A stretch of DNA of 64,000 nucleotides, taken from contig NC_064819.1 in assembly GCF_024166365.1 (NCBI RefSeq), positions 151,100,293 to 151,164,292 of the forward strand, written 5' to 3'. Both the position numbers and the translations under genes were made by a program. Source of the DNA: Elephas maximus indicus (lineage: Eukaryota > Chordata > Mammalia > Proboscidea > Elephantidae). Below are positions 1 to 13,859 of the stretch, one piece after another. Position 1 is the first letter of the stretch; each line of letters begins with the position of its first letter. The notes beneath the pieces were generated by a model that was not told where the DNA came from, made no database searches, and saw only the letters and a program-made list of their open reading frames with translations.

Positions 1-235
1 GTTTGCTTACTTTGGATACATCGTCAAAAAGGCCAATCACTAGAAAAGGACATCATATTTGGTAAAGCACCGGGCCAGCAAAAATGAGGAAAACCCTCAA
101 TAAGATGGAATGACACAACAGCCGCAACAATGGATTCAGACATAGCAACAATCATAAAGGTGGTGCCAGACTGGGCAACTTTCATTCTGCTATACATAAG
201 ATTGCCAGGAGTCAGTGCTGACTCAATGGCAACTA
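1..235 (+). mobile_element. RTE-clade LINE, 3' end fragment
   Basis: The piece runs into the left edge of the window and ends with the family's terminal block: a GAGTCAG-type motif, a remnant of GGCACCTAACAACAAC, then unique sequence. It matches the same region of the other RTE copies here, including the block encoding the protein's C-terminus. It lies in RARS2 intron 8, antisense to the gene. Confidence 0.8.
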
Positions 236-409
236 ACAACATTCTGCCATAAGAAATTTTCAGTATACTTGGAAAGGCTTTTTGGTAAGTGTTCCAAAGC
301 TTATTACAAATATTTTCCATGAATCACTAGTGTGAATTCTAAATAGGAAATACATTAGTTACTTAACCCATCAGCCAATACAAGGGAGAGGGAATTATTA
401 ACAACTGTT

Positions 410-1068
410 TTCCACAAGCGGCCATCTAAGATGCCTCCATTGGTCTCAATCTACTTGGAGCAAAGGAGAATGAAGAACATGAAAGACACAAGGAAAATAA
501 GAGCTAAAGAGACAGAAAGGGCCACATAAACCAGAGACTCCATCAGCCTGAGACCAGAAGAACTAGATGGTGTCCAAATATCACCAATGACCGCCCTGAC
601 AGGGAACTCAACACAGAATCCCTGATGGAGCAGGAGAAAAGTGGGATGTAGAACTCGAATTCTAGTAAAAAGACCAGACTTGATGATCTGACTGAGACTG
701 GAGGGACCCCAGAGGACACGGCCTCTGGACTCTCTGTTGGCCCCAAACTGAAACATTCCTGAAGCCAATTCTTCAGACAAACATTAGACTGGACTATAAG
801 ACATAAAATGATACTGGTGAGGAGTGTGCTTCTTAGCTCAAGTAGACACATGAGACTATGTGGGCAGCTCCTGTCTGGAGGTGAGATGAGAAGGCAGAGG
901 GGGACAGAAGCTGGTTGAATGGACATAGAAAACAAAGGGTGGAGAGGGGAAGTGTGTTGTCACATTATAGGGAGAGCAACTAGGGTCACATAACAATGTG
1001 TGTATAAGTTTTCGTATGAGAAACTGACATGAATTGCAAACTTTCACTTAAAGCACAATAAAACAAAA
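410..1068 (+). mobile_element. Noncoding poly(A)-tailed retroposon, 5'-truncated copy
   Basis: This about 660-bp stretch matches two other places in the window (48225-49146, minus; about 51266-51918, plus). It has no meaningful ORF and ends in the shared 3' motif AAAGCACAATAAAACA followed by A-rich sequence, as expected for a poly(A)-tailed non-LTR insertion. The family may be the 3' UTR of an afrotherian L1 or a separate nonautonomous retroposon; I cannot decide by eye. Confidence 0.7.
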
Positions 1069-3657
1069 GAGGGGGGGAAACCATTTTCCTGTTTTGTGAC
1101 AGGAGCAAATAAATAAATTAAAACAATTAAGGAAAAGGTTTCAGATGTCAGTCAACGGAAGTCCTAAGTCCATGCACAACACAGCCAGCTGCCACAGGAA
1201 AAGACTGTAGAAAAAGTGAAAACTAGTCGCAAAGCATATGCAGCAAAGCAGAAACACAGTAGAGAAATGAGTGTGGGTGCTAAATATTTTTATTACAGAA
1301 ACAAAATGCTAAACTATCATATAGTTTAATTTCTAATCTGGCAGAATAACTGAAACTTGGGGTACCATTTAGAGGAAGGTACTAGGCACACAAAATACAC
1401 AATTGGATGGCCTACACCAAATTCAAAACAAGGACGCCAGAGGTTGAAACTACAAAAACACAACTCTAGTTGTGTCTCTGGTACAGCAATTTGGGAATGA
1501 AAGAAAAAAATGCTACGTAAGTAATTGCAGCAAACAGAAAAGAATGGTTCAGAAAGGCACTTTGTCGTGCCAGCGGGGGGCAGTGCAGTGCAGAGCACAC
1601 AGCACTCTGGGGCCAGCCTGCTGGTGTTGGAATCCTAGGTCTGGCCCTTAGGTTTTTCATCAGTAAACTGAGTCAATAAAGCAAGTCAGATTCTGATAAA
1701 GTCAATTATCGTACTACTGCCTCCCCTGGGGCTATACAACAGGTTTTACATTCCACAACTTGAATGAAAAATAAAGGGGCAAAAGAGAACCACGGGATTA
1801 AACTCATTGCAACATCAAACATGTGCAAGGCCCCGCGTTTGGGACTGAGGATAAAAGATCAAGAAGACACGGTCCTTGCTTTCAACGAACTTACAACTAC
1901 AATCTGATAAAAAAAACAGGGGTTTGAACAAAGCCAATTACAGAGATTTTCACAAATAAGAAAGGTAAATACAAACTGCTCTAAAGTTTTTGTTTCCCAT
2001 CAGCCAGTGCCAAATTATTTACCACTACTGAACACCAAACACCAAGCTTAGAACCACTCTCTAACTTTCTGGTCACCTACTGTGGGCACCTAACAACAGC
2101 AACAACAACGTCTGTAAATGCTGCTCCCCTATAAAGCTTCCAGGCAAAAAAAAAAAAAAAAAGCGAGTGAAAGCAACAGCCTTATTCTCTGACCTTTCAC
2201 AGGAGAAGTGCCCCCTGACTCTTCTGTTACTTCCTTACTGTACCCATCAATTAACAACCTTTAACAAAGATGTGTGAGCTCCCGCTTTTTATCAGTCTTA
2301 AAAGGCAGAAAATGGCACTAAACTGCAGAAAAAAATGTATGCTCAGGTTTCTCTGAAACTTTAGAACAGATTTCACTAAATTATTTAAAACATTACAGAA
2401 AAAAGATTTAGTATTTGCAGTACTAAATGAAAACTGTTGAAGGGGTGGGAGAAAAATGAGAGTAATAATTCTCAGATGTAAAGCTGTACTCTAAATAGTT
2501 AAAAATGTTCTCTCAATGACACAAGATCTCCACTGCATGCATTTTTACTGGATTGGATGAAAAGTTCGCTAAAATTGTGGTAAAAAAATACTCACCATTA
2601 TTCAAAGTTTTAAAACATAATAAAGTAAAAATTTCAGTAACTGCGGGGGGCACGCCTTATTTATAGACAACCACAAACAGCTATTAATTTTTAAACCCTT
2701 GTCTATCAATCAAAACTCTTAATGGGAAAGAGGGAAAAAATCTTTTGGTTAACATTATAAACCAAAATGTAGGCATTTAAAGTACAGTACAGACATGGAT
2801 TCCGGAGGAAATTGTAAACCTTTAGAGGTCCTTGAGAATTAGAATATATTTTTGTTGAATTTAACTACAAAGCCAGTGGCAGGAGAAAAACTATCTTAAA
2901 AAATAAAAAGGAAAATGATGAAGCACTCCCTGTGGTTTTGGCTGGAGAAGGAAAACACTTGGGCAAGGGCTTTTTCTCATACTCAGGCACAGAACCTCAG
3001 TCTGCTCCCCTGGTCTGTCACCAACATGGCTAACGCTGTTTCCTCTTGTAAGCCCCAGAAACAGCAGAGATAACAACTGGGACAACGAAATGAAACACAT
3101 CCCTGGAGATGATTTGGACAGGAAGAGTTTTATTAATGAACTCCAGGAAAGTACGGAGGATACAGAAGCTAAGTATCTAAGGGATTAAATGAAGTAGAAC
3201 GGAAAGCAGCTCCAATTGGGCGAAAGCCAGGAAAGGGAGAAGGATATAAACAAAAAAAGCACACACAAATTCAGAGAGAAACACATGTATCCCTCCCCAG
3301 AGAAAACAACAACAACAAAAAATACTCTTTTTCAAGTCTGAATGTATTATAGCTATTACCATGAAGAAAGTAGCAATACGTATGACAGATTATTAAAAAA
3401 GTTTGCTCCATATAGAATCTGTTACTCAATGTGTTATTCTTAGAAGATTCTATGCCTGGAGAAATACCATCTCAAATCAACTAAAATAGTAATAAAACAA
3501 ACACTTGAATCTGAAAATGAAAAGGAGAACTCCCTGGTAAAATAAAAGCAATGTTTTCCATTAAGTTTTCGTTCTTCCTTTTAAGAAACAGATTTTAGAC
3601 CTCTGGGATTAAAATGAATAATTTTTAATAACTGCAGTGTTACTGAGCTGCACATCA
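1069..3657. other. RARS2 intron 8 sequence without a gene
   Basis: I see no exon of RARS2 or of another gene here. There is a short L2-like piece near 1835-1910, an A-run at 2145-2162 and a possible remnant of an RTE tail (CACCTAACAACAGC) near 2085-2110. The other short ORFs lack recognisable domains. Confidence 0.6.
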
Positions 3658-4088
3658 TTGTTAGGTGCCCTGGAGTCAGTTCCAACTCACTGCGACCCTA
3701 CATACAGCAGAATGAAACACTGCCCAGTCCTGTACCATCCTCACAACTATTGCTATGTTTGAGCCCATTGTTATAGCCATTGTGTAAATATATCTTGCTG
3801 AGGGTCTTCCTTTTTTTACTAACTCTCTGCTTTACCAAGCATGAAGTCCTTCGCCAGGTCCATCCTGATAACATGTCCAAAGTACATGAGATGAAGTCTC
3901 ACCATCCTCCTTTCTAAGGGGCACTCTGGCTGTACTTCTTCCAAGACAGATTTATTCATTCTTCTGGTAGTCCATAGTATAGTCAATATTCTTTGCCAAC
4001 ACCAGTTCTTCTTCAGTCTTCCTTATTTCACTGTCCAGCTTTTGCATGCATATGAGGTGACTAAAAATACCATGGCTTGAGACAGGCA
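3658..4088 (-). mobile_element. RTE-clade LINE, 3' end fragment
   Basis: Read on the minus strand this is the last about 430 bp of the RTE element. Its 3' terminus GGTGCC...GAGTCAGTTCCAACTC lies at the left end and the C-terminal coding region, with stops, at the right. It is in the same orientation as RARS2 and its 5' edge is about 70 bp past the exon 8 donor. Confidence 0.85.
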
Positions 4089-4148
4089 AATAAAAAAAAA
4101 AAAGTACTCTGAAAAAGCAGTTCAAGATTTTTCTAGCATTGTTTCTTA

Positions 4149-4262
<114 letters not shown>

Positions 4263-5122
4263 TTATAAAATGGAAAAGCAGAGAACAGTCATGGCAGGGT
4301 ACAGGTATAGTTCTATATAATGATCAACCTCTCATAATTATGTACCCTAAGAATTATCCCCAAACACAGATTACTACTTTCTGCTACCCCGTAAACTGAC
4401 ACAAGTCAAGTCCAATATATGGTACACACTGAAATTAATTTCATAGAAACCAAGAGACTATAAGCTCATCAAAGGTAGGGCCTCGGACTACTTTATCTTT
4501 GCACCAGTGGTGCCCAACACCTCCCTAGGAGACACTAGTAAAACAAACATTTATTGAGCAGCTACTCTGTGAAATACATCATGATACGAGACACTGGACA
4601 CTCAAAATCTGTGAAAATTGATGGAAAGTGGTTTAGAATTAGAAACTTACTTTTTAAGTTTGTAGATGTTAAAATAAAACTAGGAATGGACTTAAACCAA
4701 AAATAAATAAATAAATAAACAAACCTATTGCCTTCGTTGGGCTTAATGTTAAAAATTACTCCTTAAACAAATAATTGAAAGAAAGCAAAAACGGATATAA
4801 CTTCAAACATTCCTGATTGCTTCTCCCATTCAAAGTGACCAAACATCAAAATTGTTTTATTTGATCATGTATTTGTCTTTTGTTTGTCAATTCTATTTTG
4901 CTAGTCTTTGAGTATCAGTTCAGGGTTCAGGGATACTGTCAAAAAAAAAAAAGAAAAAAAAAACTTTTTTTTTAAAATACTAATTGAGGTTTTTGAGCTA
5001 GCAACGAAATTTTCTATTATGAACTGTGAATATTTATACTCTCAAGATATTTAGCTAAAACATCATCATAACTGCAGTTTTAAAGGATATATATGCAGTT
5101 TGGGGTCAAGAGCAATAATATA

Positions 5123-5282
5123 AAAAAAACAAAACCCAAACCAATTGCCAAGTTGATTCTGACTCATAGCGACCCTATAGGACAGAGTAACTGCTCCACA
5201 GGGTCTTCAAGGAGTGGCTGATGGGTTCAAACTGCTGAGCTTTTGGTTAACAGCTGAGCTCTCAACCACTGAGTCACCAATC
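5123..5282 (-). mobile_element. Afrotherian tRNA-derived SINE
   Basis: Minus-strand copy. The left end is the AAACCAAA-type tail, followed by the complement of GAGTCGGAATCGACT. The tRNA-derived head, with its degenerate B box, is at the right near the complement of GGTTAAGAGCTC. It is diverged, suggesting an old insertion in RARS2 intron 7. Confidence 0.8.
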
Positions 5283-6269
5283 TGTTTCCACAACAATATC
5301 AAGTTACCAAGCTTCTAAAGGAGTTGCTGCCAGTGGGCCTTGCTGACGTATACTTTTCCATTAAAGGCTCAGCAGAAAGGGGGATGCTACTGAACACAGG
5401 ATATGCAATACTTTGGAGCTCAGACAGCAATGAGAAGTACCACTGAGGTATGGACCAGCTCTACTTGCTTTCGAGCAAGAGCAAATGTGATTATCATTCA
5501 GGGCCTTGGGAGCAGGGTGTAGAAAAATGCCCAGCATGCTCTCCGAAACAGAAATGGGAAAAGTAAAGGCCAATTACATTTAGCATTCAATCTAATACAT
5601 TTTCAAAACCTAATTTTGTGCTTAGGAACTGTCTGCCAACTTTCAACAGAGGATAGCATTTGAAATAGCCAAAATGAAAACTCTTCAGCAATGACGGCTA
5701 TAATGGAAATGTTGACAGATCATTAACCACAGTAGTCCTGTAGAGAAAAACCACTATCATAAAATCCTGCAGCTAAAATTTAATGAATACCATAATCACA
5801 TATTTGCTAATGCCTGTGAAATGTCTAAATCTGTCAAACTAATATAAAGAGGATGACATCTATTAAAGCTAGACTGTCAAACCTAGAGCCTAAACCTCTG
5901 AAGACCAGCTGTTGTGAACTGCAGGTGGATTAGTAAAATGCAGGACATGTTCTGATTTCTCTACAGTGAATATTAAGGGTGCTGTAGTAGGTTCAAGTTC
6001 TACCCTTTTTAATGTCTAAAAAATACTTTCATTAACTGAAAGAATACTATTCAAAAGAGGTCATGACAAATCTGTTAAGAAAAAAAAATTCCTTCAAATG
6101 TACCAGCCTTCCTTTCGGAAACAATTTCACTTCACTAGATAGGGAACATAATAGTATCAGCAAACTTTAGAACTAGCAATGAGTACTTCATACCTTATAG
6201 AAGCTTTAAAATATTACCTAACCTTTCTTGTGGATTAATATTGTAAAAGTCTACATAGTACAGATTCAT

Positions 6270-6420
6270 CCATCATTCTAAGGGCCTGTTACGTGCCAAG
6301 CACTGTGGACACAAGAATAACCAAGACACAGTCCACAACTTCAAGAAGCACGTGGTCTAGCACAGGAGAGAAACAAGTGGATATGAATGCAATGATACCG
6401 AAGCCTATTTGAGTAGAGCT
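6270..6420 (+). repeat. L2-like LINE remnant
   Basis: The stretch resembles the ancient mammalian block reading ACGTGCCAAGCACTGTG followed by a loaded ACACAGTCC...CTTCAAGAAGC segment. Similar remnants occur near 1835-1910, 22200-22330, 34140-34240, 37100-37420 and 38480-38740. Confidence 0.5.
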
Positions 6421-7246
6421 GAGTACTAGGAACTTAGCGCTGGGAGAACGTGGGCAAGAATGCGTGTGTCAGAGAATGCTTTACAGAGGTGACATAGGGC
6501 TGGACCTTAAAATGTACATGGTAGTTGCCAGAGATGTTTCAAAGTTTGTATTTCACATGCTACCAATCCTTCACTACTTTGATAACATCATTTATCTTGA
6601 TACCCTTCCCACCCCCCAAAACATTACTCTATTACTGGTTTACGTATATGAGCTAGGAATGATTGAGTAAACTCATGATGCTAGAGATCATTTGTGGCAC
6701 TCAACTGTTAAGGTCTTGCCTCCGCTCTGTTTCCTCTCTTTTCCTTTTGATCCTCCCACTGTGCAGTTGAAGGAAGCCAAAGTATCCCACTTTGTTCTTC
6801 CTCTGGCTCACTGGCTCCTGGTGTATCAACAGACCCCACCCTTGTGCAGGAAGGCTCAAGGAGGCTGGACCTCACTAGATTTAAAAATGGCAGGGCAATG
6901 GTTGAGTAGGGTGTATGCAACTAAACTTCTTCCCTGAATACTCACTTCTACGTTCAACTAAAAATGTAAGCTAGTTTTATTAAAACCACAAAAGCCTATA
7001 TATATCAGGTCTTGCTCTGAATGTGTAAAGTTTCCTCCCCTCAAATTTACTTGTGTGGTCAGTTATTCTACGGAATAAAAAATAAGCTTTTGTGCAAAAA
7101 AGTCATTAGAAAAAAAGAACAGATAGGAAGCTGTACTTCATCCAATGGGATTCTGCCTATGTTCTGTCCAGATGATTAGGTGACATGATATTAAAAGAAA
7201 TTAAACTTTATAAGGAAATGAAAAATAAAACCACGAACAAACTTAC

Positions 7247-7330
7247 CAAATTGCATGCCCCAATCTCCAAGGTAATTTATTCTTGTTACTTGATGTCCTA
7301 AAGCTTCTTTGAGATTTGCTATAAAATTTC
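7247..7330 (-). CDS. RARS2: RARS2 exon 7 (residues 151-179)
   Basis: The 84-bp exon encodes [20 protein letters not shown] then LGDWGMQFG. The INYLGDWG block is a hallmark of arginyl-tRNA synthetases and lies in the Rossmann-fold active site. The acceptor is TTACTAG and the donor is TTTG|GTAAGTTT. Both flanking glycine codons are split after the first base, matching exons 6 and 8. Confidence 0.96.
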
Positions 7331-8585
7331 CTAGTAATCGATAAAATATACAGTTTCTCATTCTTATTATCAGTTTTGGCATAAAAACTATGTGTTTCTC
7401 TATTATCAAAGCACAGCACAGTAAATTCTTTTCACAAAATTTACCAACTCAATTTTTTTTACTAGAACATCCAAAATAGTACTTTCAACTATGTGAAGGA
7501 AAGGAAGTGATTAATTACTTTCGGGGTAGTTGTTCCAGACAGTGTCCCAGTTTTCACAAGAACAGAATTTTCATCAACATTAACGGAAGTTGGAAACAGA
7601 GGTTTGACTAACTGCTATTCCAAATCAACTCCAAGGACAGAAAACCCTATATAACAAGATGGAATCTCAGTATTTAACAAGAAATATATAATTTGGCCGT
7701 GCCTTCAAGAACCTGAGCCACACTGCTTTTTCTCTAAACAGCTTGCTGTACCTCCTTTCAGTCACTGAAGTCCACCCTCTGCAAGCCTGCTCCCTAACAG
7801 ATAGCACCCAGTAGTCTAAGGCTGTCTCCTTCCTGTACCACCTGTGGTAGTCTCACTGTTCATCAACCTGCACATACTGCAGAGACCAGAAACCTAAAAA
7901 TTACATCTTCCAGAATCTCTTGCTGTTAAGAGTTCCAGAAGTCATTTAGGTTCACATAATCAGATACACTCCGTGGGATTTAGAAGGTAGAAGTGAAGCG
8001 GAGGGAGGACTACTTCTATTTTCTCTGTTAAGCAAAGTTGTGGAGGCTTTTTTTGTGTGTGTGCGTGGCACCACTAGTAGGGGTCCTAGTGTCCTGTCAC
8101 ACTGGTACTGAAAGACAGGATATGGGGCTGCCTCTTTAGCCAGTACGAATTCTAGAAGGCATGGCAGGAGTAGTAGCAGTTTCCTGATAGTGACAGTGGT
8201 AACCTGCTTTTAGAGGAGTGGATTCCTGATTGTAGAAGAGCAGTTGCTCCCTTGCTGGTCAAGTTCTGTGACGTAATTTTGGGAGTCATTTATGTCAGCT
8301 TAACGCAAAGCTTCCTCAGCCTTTCCAACAACTTTGTGAACCATTCCATATCCTGTAATAAATCTCTTTCTGCTTTTGTAAGAGTAGATTTAGTTTCCGT
8401 AACTAAAGCTTGACCATGCCTGGCTTAAATTACTGTGGCTACCTTCTTTTTCAGCTTCCCTGCTTCTAAACTTTTCATCTATATAGTCCCAGCAGCAAGA
8501 ATCACCTTCTTTAGCTGGTACTCAAACTGTATTCTTATTTTTTCTTAGTACTTCATCATCTTACAATCCAATTAAATGTTTGAAC

Positions 8586-8652
8586 CTGTTGTTGTTGCTA
8601 GGTGCTGTCAAGTCAGTTCCGACTCATAGCCACCCTATGCACAACAGTTTAA
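8586..8652 (-). mobile_element. RTE-clade LINE, short 3' tip
   Basis: Only about 67 bp of the RTE 3' terminus is present: GTTGTTGTTGCTAGGTGC at the left, then GTCAGTTCCGACTCATAG and a remnant of ATGCACAACAG. This is a severely 5'-truncated insertion or a relic. Confidence 0.7.
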
Positions 8653-8654
8653 AC

Positions 8655-8880
8655 CCAAGCTTTTGGAATTAGACTGCCTAAGTGCAAATCCTAGCTGCAA
8701 TACTTACTAGCCAAATGCTCTTGGGAAAGATACTTTCAGCACCTAAGTTTCCTCATCCATAAACCAGAGTTAATAGTACCGTACCTACCTAAAAGAGCTG
8801 TTGTTAAATTAAATGAGATAATACATGAAAATACTTAGCATGATAAGTTCTCCATATATGTTCCCTCTTCCTGGTCCAAA
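8655..8880 (+). repeat. MIR-like SINE remnant
   Basis: The sequence has the MIR hallmark order: a core reading GCTGCAATACTTACTAGC, then TGGGAAAGATACTT, CTCATCCATAAA and a run ending TTAAATGAGATAATACATGAAA. It is old and diverged. Other likely MIR pieces lie near 12010-12090, 12585-12670, 35310-35400 and 42835-43095. Confidence 0.6.
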
Positions 8881-8932
8881 TATTTCCTTTAACAACAGTC
8901 AGACAACTTTATCATGCCCTACCCATCATTTA

Positions 8933-9134
8933 AGAAGTCCTCGTAGCACGACAGTTAAGTGCTCAGCTGCTAAGCAAAAGGTTGGTGGTTCGAACCCACC
9001 TAGTTGCTCCATGGGAGAAAGACCTAGCGATTTGCTTTCGTAAAGACTAGAGCTTAGGAAACCTTATGGGGCAGTTCTACTCTGTCACACTGGGTAGCTA
9101 TGAATCAGAATTGACTCAGTGGCACCTAACAACA
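8933..9134 (+). mobile_element. Afrotherian tRNA-derived SINE
   Basis: Plus-strand copy. The tRNA-derived head includes CTCAGCTGCTAAGCAAAAGG and the B box GGTTCGAACCC, the body contains GGGCAGTTCTACTCTGT, and the tail ends in CAGTGGCACCTAACAACAA. That tail is the RTE 3' terminus rather than the more common GGGTTTGGTTTT end. It is the longer SINE variant, with the extra TTTGCTTTCGTAAAGA segment. Confidence 0.85.
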
Positions 9135-10017
9135 ATGACAACTCATTGTTTACTCACTCCTGTGCTTTTGACTTATTCACGTGACTTTCCTTTTATAGAA
9201 TAACTGCACCACTTTTTTTCATCACGCTCTGTCCTCTCCACTCTTAAAATACTGCTTGAAAACTTTGTTAACACTAAGAGCTGACCCCAGTTCAATAATA
9301 ATCTATGCTACAGAGTACCAATCTTTCCAATTCTTAAAATTATTCAAATTTAAGGTAAATGACTTTCTCTCAAGTATGCAATATACAGATTCCTACAAAC
9401 AGAAGACAGATTATGTGAGTTGGCCTCCAAAGTTCCTTCCAATTCTAACATTATAAAAATTTAATTTCAATTTTTAAATTGCACTACTACATAACATGCA
9501 TGTTTTAAGTAAACAAAAGTCATGAACACATAATACACTGAAGCATTATAGCTATGATATACTACAGGAATCAGTCTTTATTAGAATAGCATCATTTTAA
9601 TTTCAGTCTTAAATGTTTCAGTTAGTACTCACAACTGAGACTGAGTTTCTTTTCTAATATAAAATCTACACAAAAAAGTTGGGGGAATTACTATAATTCC
9701 CACATAACTACTTTCATTTTTACATCTTTCAGTTCTTCTCCATATGTATACATATTTTTATAAAGATAAAATCGTAACATACAGGCCAGTTAAAATTGAT
9801 TCCCTGATTTAATCTTTCTGTTTTGGAACTAAATTCTTTTGTCCATTTCTAAACCATTTTTTTCCCATTTCATGTAATATTTAGTTAGCACAAGGCTCAC
9901 ATCAATTTGAAGTTTTTTTTTTTTTTTTGTCATTTAAGCATTAAACCATTGGATTGCATTATCAAAGACTGCCCCAATTCCATGTTTGGTATTTTATGTG
10001 AAACTAATGACACTTAC

Positions 10018-10073
10018 CTATGATGGTAGAACGTAAATGTCCAACATGAAATTTTTTGGCAATATTAGGTGAA
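10018..10073 (-). CDS. RARS2: RARS2 exon 6 (residues 132-151), HVGH motif
   Basis: The 56-bp exon encodes [24 protein letters not shown] (residues 141-144) is the arginyl-tRNA synthetase form of the class I HIGH motif, which binds ATP during amino-acid activation. The acceptor is TTGCAG and the donor ATAG|GTAAGTG. It enters in phase 2 and leaves in phase 1, consistent with exons 5 and 7. Confidence 0.96.
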
Positions 10074-11256
<1,183 letters not shown>

Positions 11257-11617
11257 CTAAAATGTAAAAGTATGAGATTTAGTGACTGGAAAAAACTGCA
11301 ATTTTTCTTAATTACTTTGTTATTGGGAACTAAATGTTCCTAATTTGCTAATCCAGGCAGCCACTATGACCAGGTCACAGTGGGCATGTAAAATGAAACC
11401 TATTTGTTCTGTCTGTTCTAGAATCTCAATTTAACATTGTTCCTGGGTCTCCAAGTCAGGGGGCTGCCATGTTAAGGAGTCTGCCTTTTTTCTTAATTAA
11501 ATCTTGGGTTCAAGAAAGAGCAAACAGTATTATTCTTGAATTCTATACCCATCACTGATCCACCAATCACTACCTATTTCCTTGCTGAGTCATTTAAGGG
11601 ACAGTAAGAGTAAGAGG

Positions 11618-11834
11618 AGGAGCCCTGGTAGTGCAGTGGCTAAAGCGCTCAGCTGCTAACCAAAAGGTTGGTGGTTTGAACGCGGCAGCCATTCCATGGG
11701 AGAAAGATGTGGCAGTTTACTTCTGTAAGGATTTACAGACTTGAAAACCCTACAGGTAGTTCTACTCTGTTCTTACAGGGTCGCTAATGAGTAGGAATCG
11801 ACTTGATAGCAATGGGTTTTTGGTTTTGGTTTTA
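11618..11834 (+). mobile_element. Afrotherian tRNA-derived SINE
   Basis: Plus-strand, near full-length. It starts with GGAGCCCTGGTAGTGCAGTG, continues with CTCAGCTGCTAACCAAAAGG and ends with the typical GGGTTTTTGGTTTTGG tail. It belongs to the long variant with the ACTTCTGTAAGGATTTACAG segment. Confidence 0.9.
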
Positions 11835-12778
11835 ATTTGCTAATACTAATTTATAGAAATGAGAATTTTACAGCAGTGGCGGCAATAGCACCACCACCTC
11901 CACCACCCTGTTCTCCTGTTACTAAGGCCAGTCAGAGTAGCAATAACAAGGGTTAACATCTTTGGCGGTCCTAGGCCCTTTTACATGTTCATGTCTATTA
12001 ATGTAATAACTGATGCTGTAGATGTTTAGCAGATGAGGAAACTGAAGCTTAGAGAGGCTAAGTAACTGTCAAAAGTCTCACAGGAAAGAGTAACAACAAG
12101 ATCAGAAGCAGTATCCATTAACTACTACACGATGCTGCTGCTTCTGTGAAACTAATTATCACAAGTAATGGTAGAAGACAAGTAAAAAATTATAATACAA
12201 ATGTCTACTGGCCATTTAATTAAAAAACAAGAAAATCTCACAGAAACTTACAAAACATATTCCAGGTTTCTAGTTATTAACAGTATTATAGTTCACAAAA
12301 TTCTTACTTTATTTTGCTAACGGTGATAATGCAGTTTTTTATAGTGTAGGGTTTCGAATTACTATGATAACCTTATATTTACTCTTACAGTGGCTTAGCT
12401 TCACACACTGGAATTTGAGTCCTAAAAAAATGTAGTTTATGATGTGAAGAATTTTATTAACATAAGAATTGCTTAAGATGATCACTAAACTGAGCAGGCA
12501 ACAAAACAATACAAAACAACCAATATTCAAGAAGCATTACAAACTGCTAGGTTTGAGACTAGGTGCTTCTATGTTTTCTTAAAGCTTCATGATCTTCTAA
12601 GATGGGCAGTATTTCCCATTTAACAGATACAAAAACTGAGGTTCAGAAAAAGTATTTCCCCAGGGACACAGAGAAGATGAATATTCTCTTCATTCCCACC
12701 ACGCAGTAGGAAATACAGAAAAGGGACTAATACAACATATAGATAGATGTTAAATAGAATAGTGCTTACCCTACATTA

Positions 12779-12977
12779 ACCAAAAAAAAAAAAACCAACT
12801 AGCTGCTGTCAAGTCGATTCTGATAGCAACCTTATAGGACAGAGTAGAACTGCCCCACAGAGCTTCCAAGGCTGTAATCTTTACAGAAGCAGACTGCCAC
12901 ATCTTTATCCCGTGGACTGGCTGGTGGGTTTGAACCACTGACATTTCAGTTAGCAGCTGAGCGCTTTAACTACTGAA
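12779..12977 (-). mobile_element. Afrotherian tRNA-derived SINE
   Basis: Minus-strand copy of the long variant. An A-rich tail complement lies at the left, then the complement of the GTCGATTCTGATAGC block, and the tRNA-like head (complement of TTAAAGCGCTCAGCTGC) at the right. Confidence 0.85.
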
Positions 12978-13859
12978 AGATGACTGGTGACAAAATGATT
13001 GGAAGCAAGGAGATAAATATTAGTGAGAAGGAATCAATATTCAAATTATTCTAAATTTAAGGTCTATCAACCTGTTTACTTTCTATTTCTTTTTATGTAA
13101 TGGATGGTTAATAGAAAAATTTTCGAATTCTCTTTAGCAAATGACCGTAGGTTCACTTATTTCTCTGGCACACACACAAAAAAGTATCTTCAATAAAAGA
13201 CTATCTTAAAAGCTCTAATTCCTGAGGTAGAGCCAATGTGGCACTACAGACAGAAGCACTATGGTGTCCCTCCATAGCAAAGACCTGAAAAAGCAAGTAA
13301 AACAGAGTCAAACATCAGTGCTAGAATCCTAAGCATCAAATGAAGAGATAAAGAACTCAACCAAGCACTGAAAGGAGTAAGAAACTGATAGATAATAGAG
13401 AGCAAGGAGAGCTACAGAGTGGAGCTCTCTAATCAGCTAACTCAGCACGGATTGGCCATCTTGGACTCCTGTTGGAGATCAGAAGACAGGGAGTACAGAA
13501 AAGCAGCTTCATGGAGCTCCCAGCAGGAGACAGAGCATCCACTGGACCTGCCCTGCTGCACCATAGCTGAGCAATTGGCCCTGCCTACTGGAAAAGGTGG
13601 TGAGAAGTATTGTGCCCACACACAGGCAAACAACAAAGAACTTGCAGCCTGCCTGCTCAAACATAACCAAATAAAACAAAACAAAACAAAAAAACAGGAT
13701 GAAACAAACAAATCTACAATCAATAAACAAAGAAAATAACTACTGAATGTCTTCAAGACAGCAGATAATTTCAAAACATATAAAGAACAAAACAGGATGG
13801 TTCCAGTAGTGTCCAAAATAAAACACCAGATGACTTTCCAGTAGAAGAAAAGGCACTGG

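Larger units (their letters stand above)
7331..10017. other. RARS2 intron 6
   Basis: About 2.7 kb of intron holding a short RTE 3' tip (8586-8652), an MIR-like remnant (8655-8880) and a SINE (8933-9134). I see nothing recognisable in 7331-8585 or 9135-10017 apart from T-runs near 9913. Confidence 0.6.
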
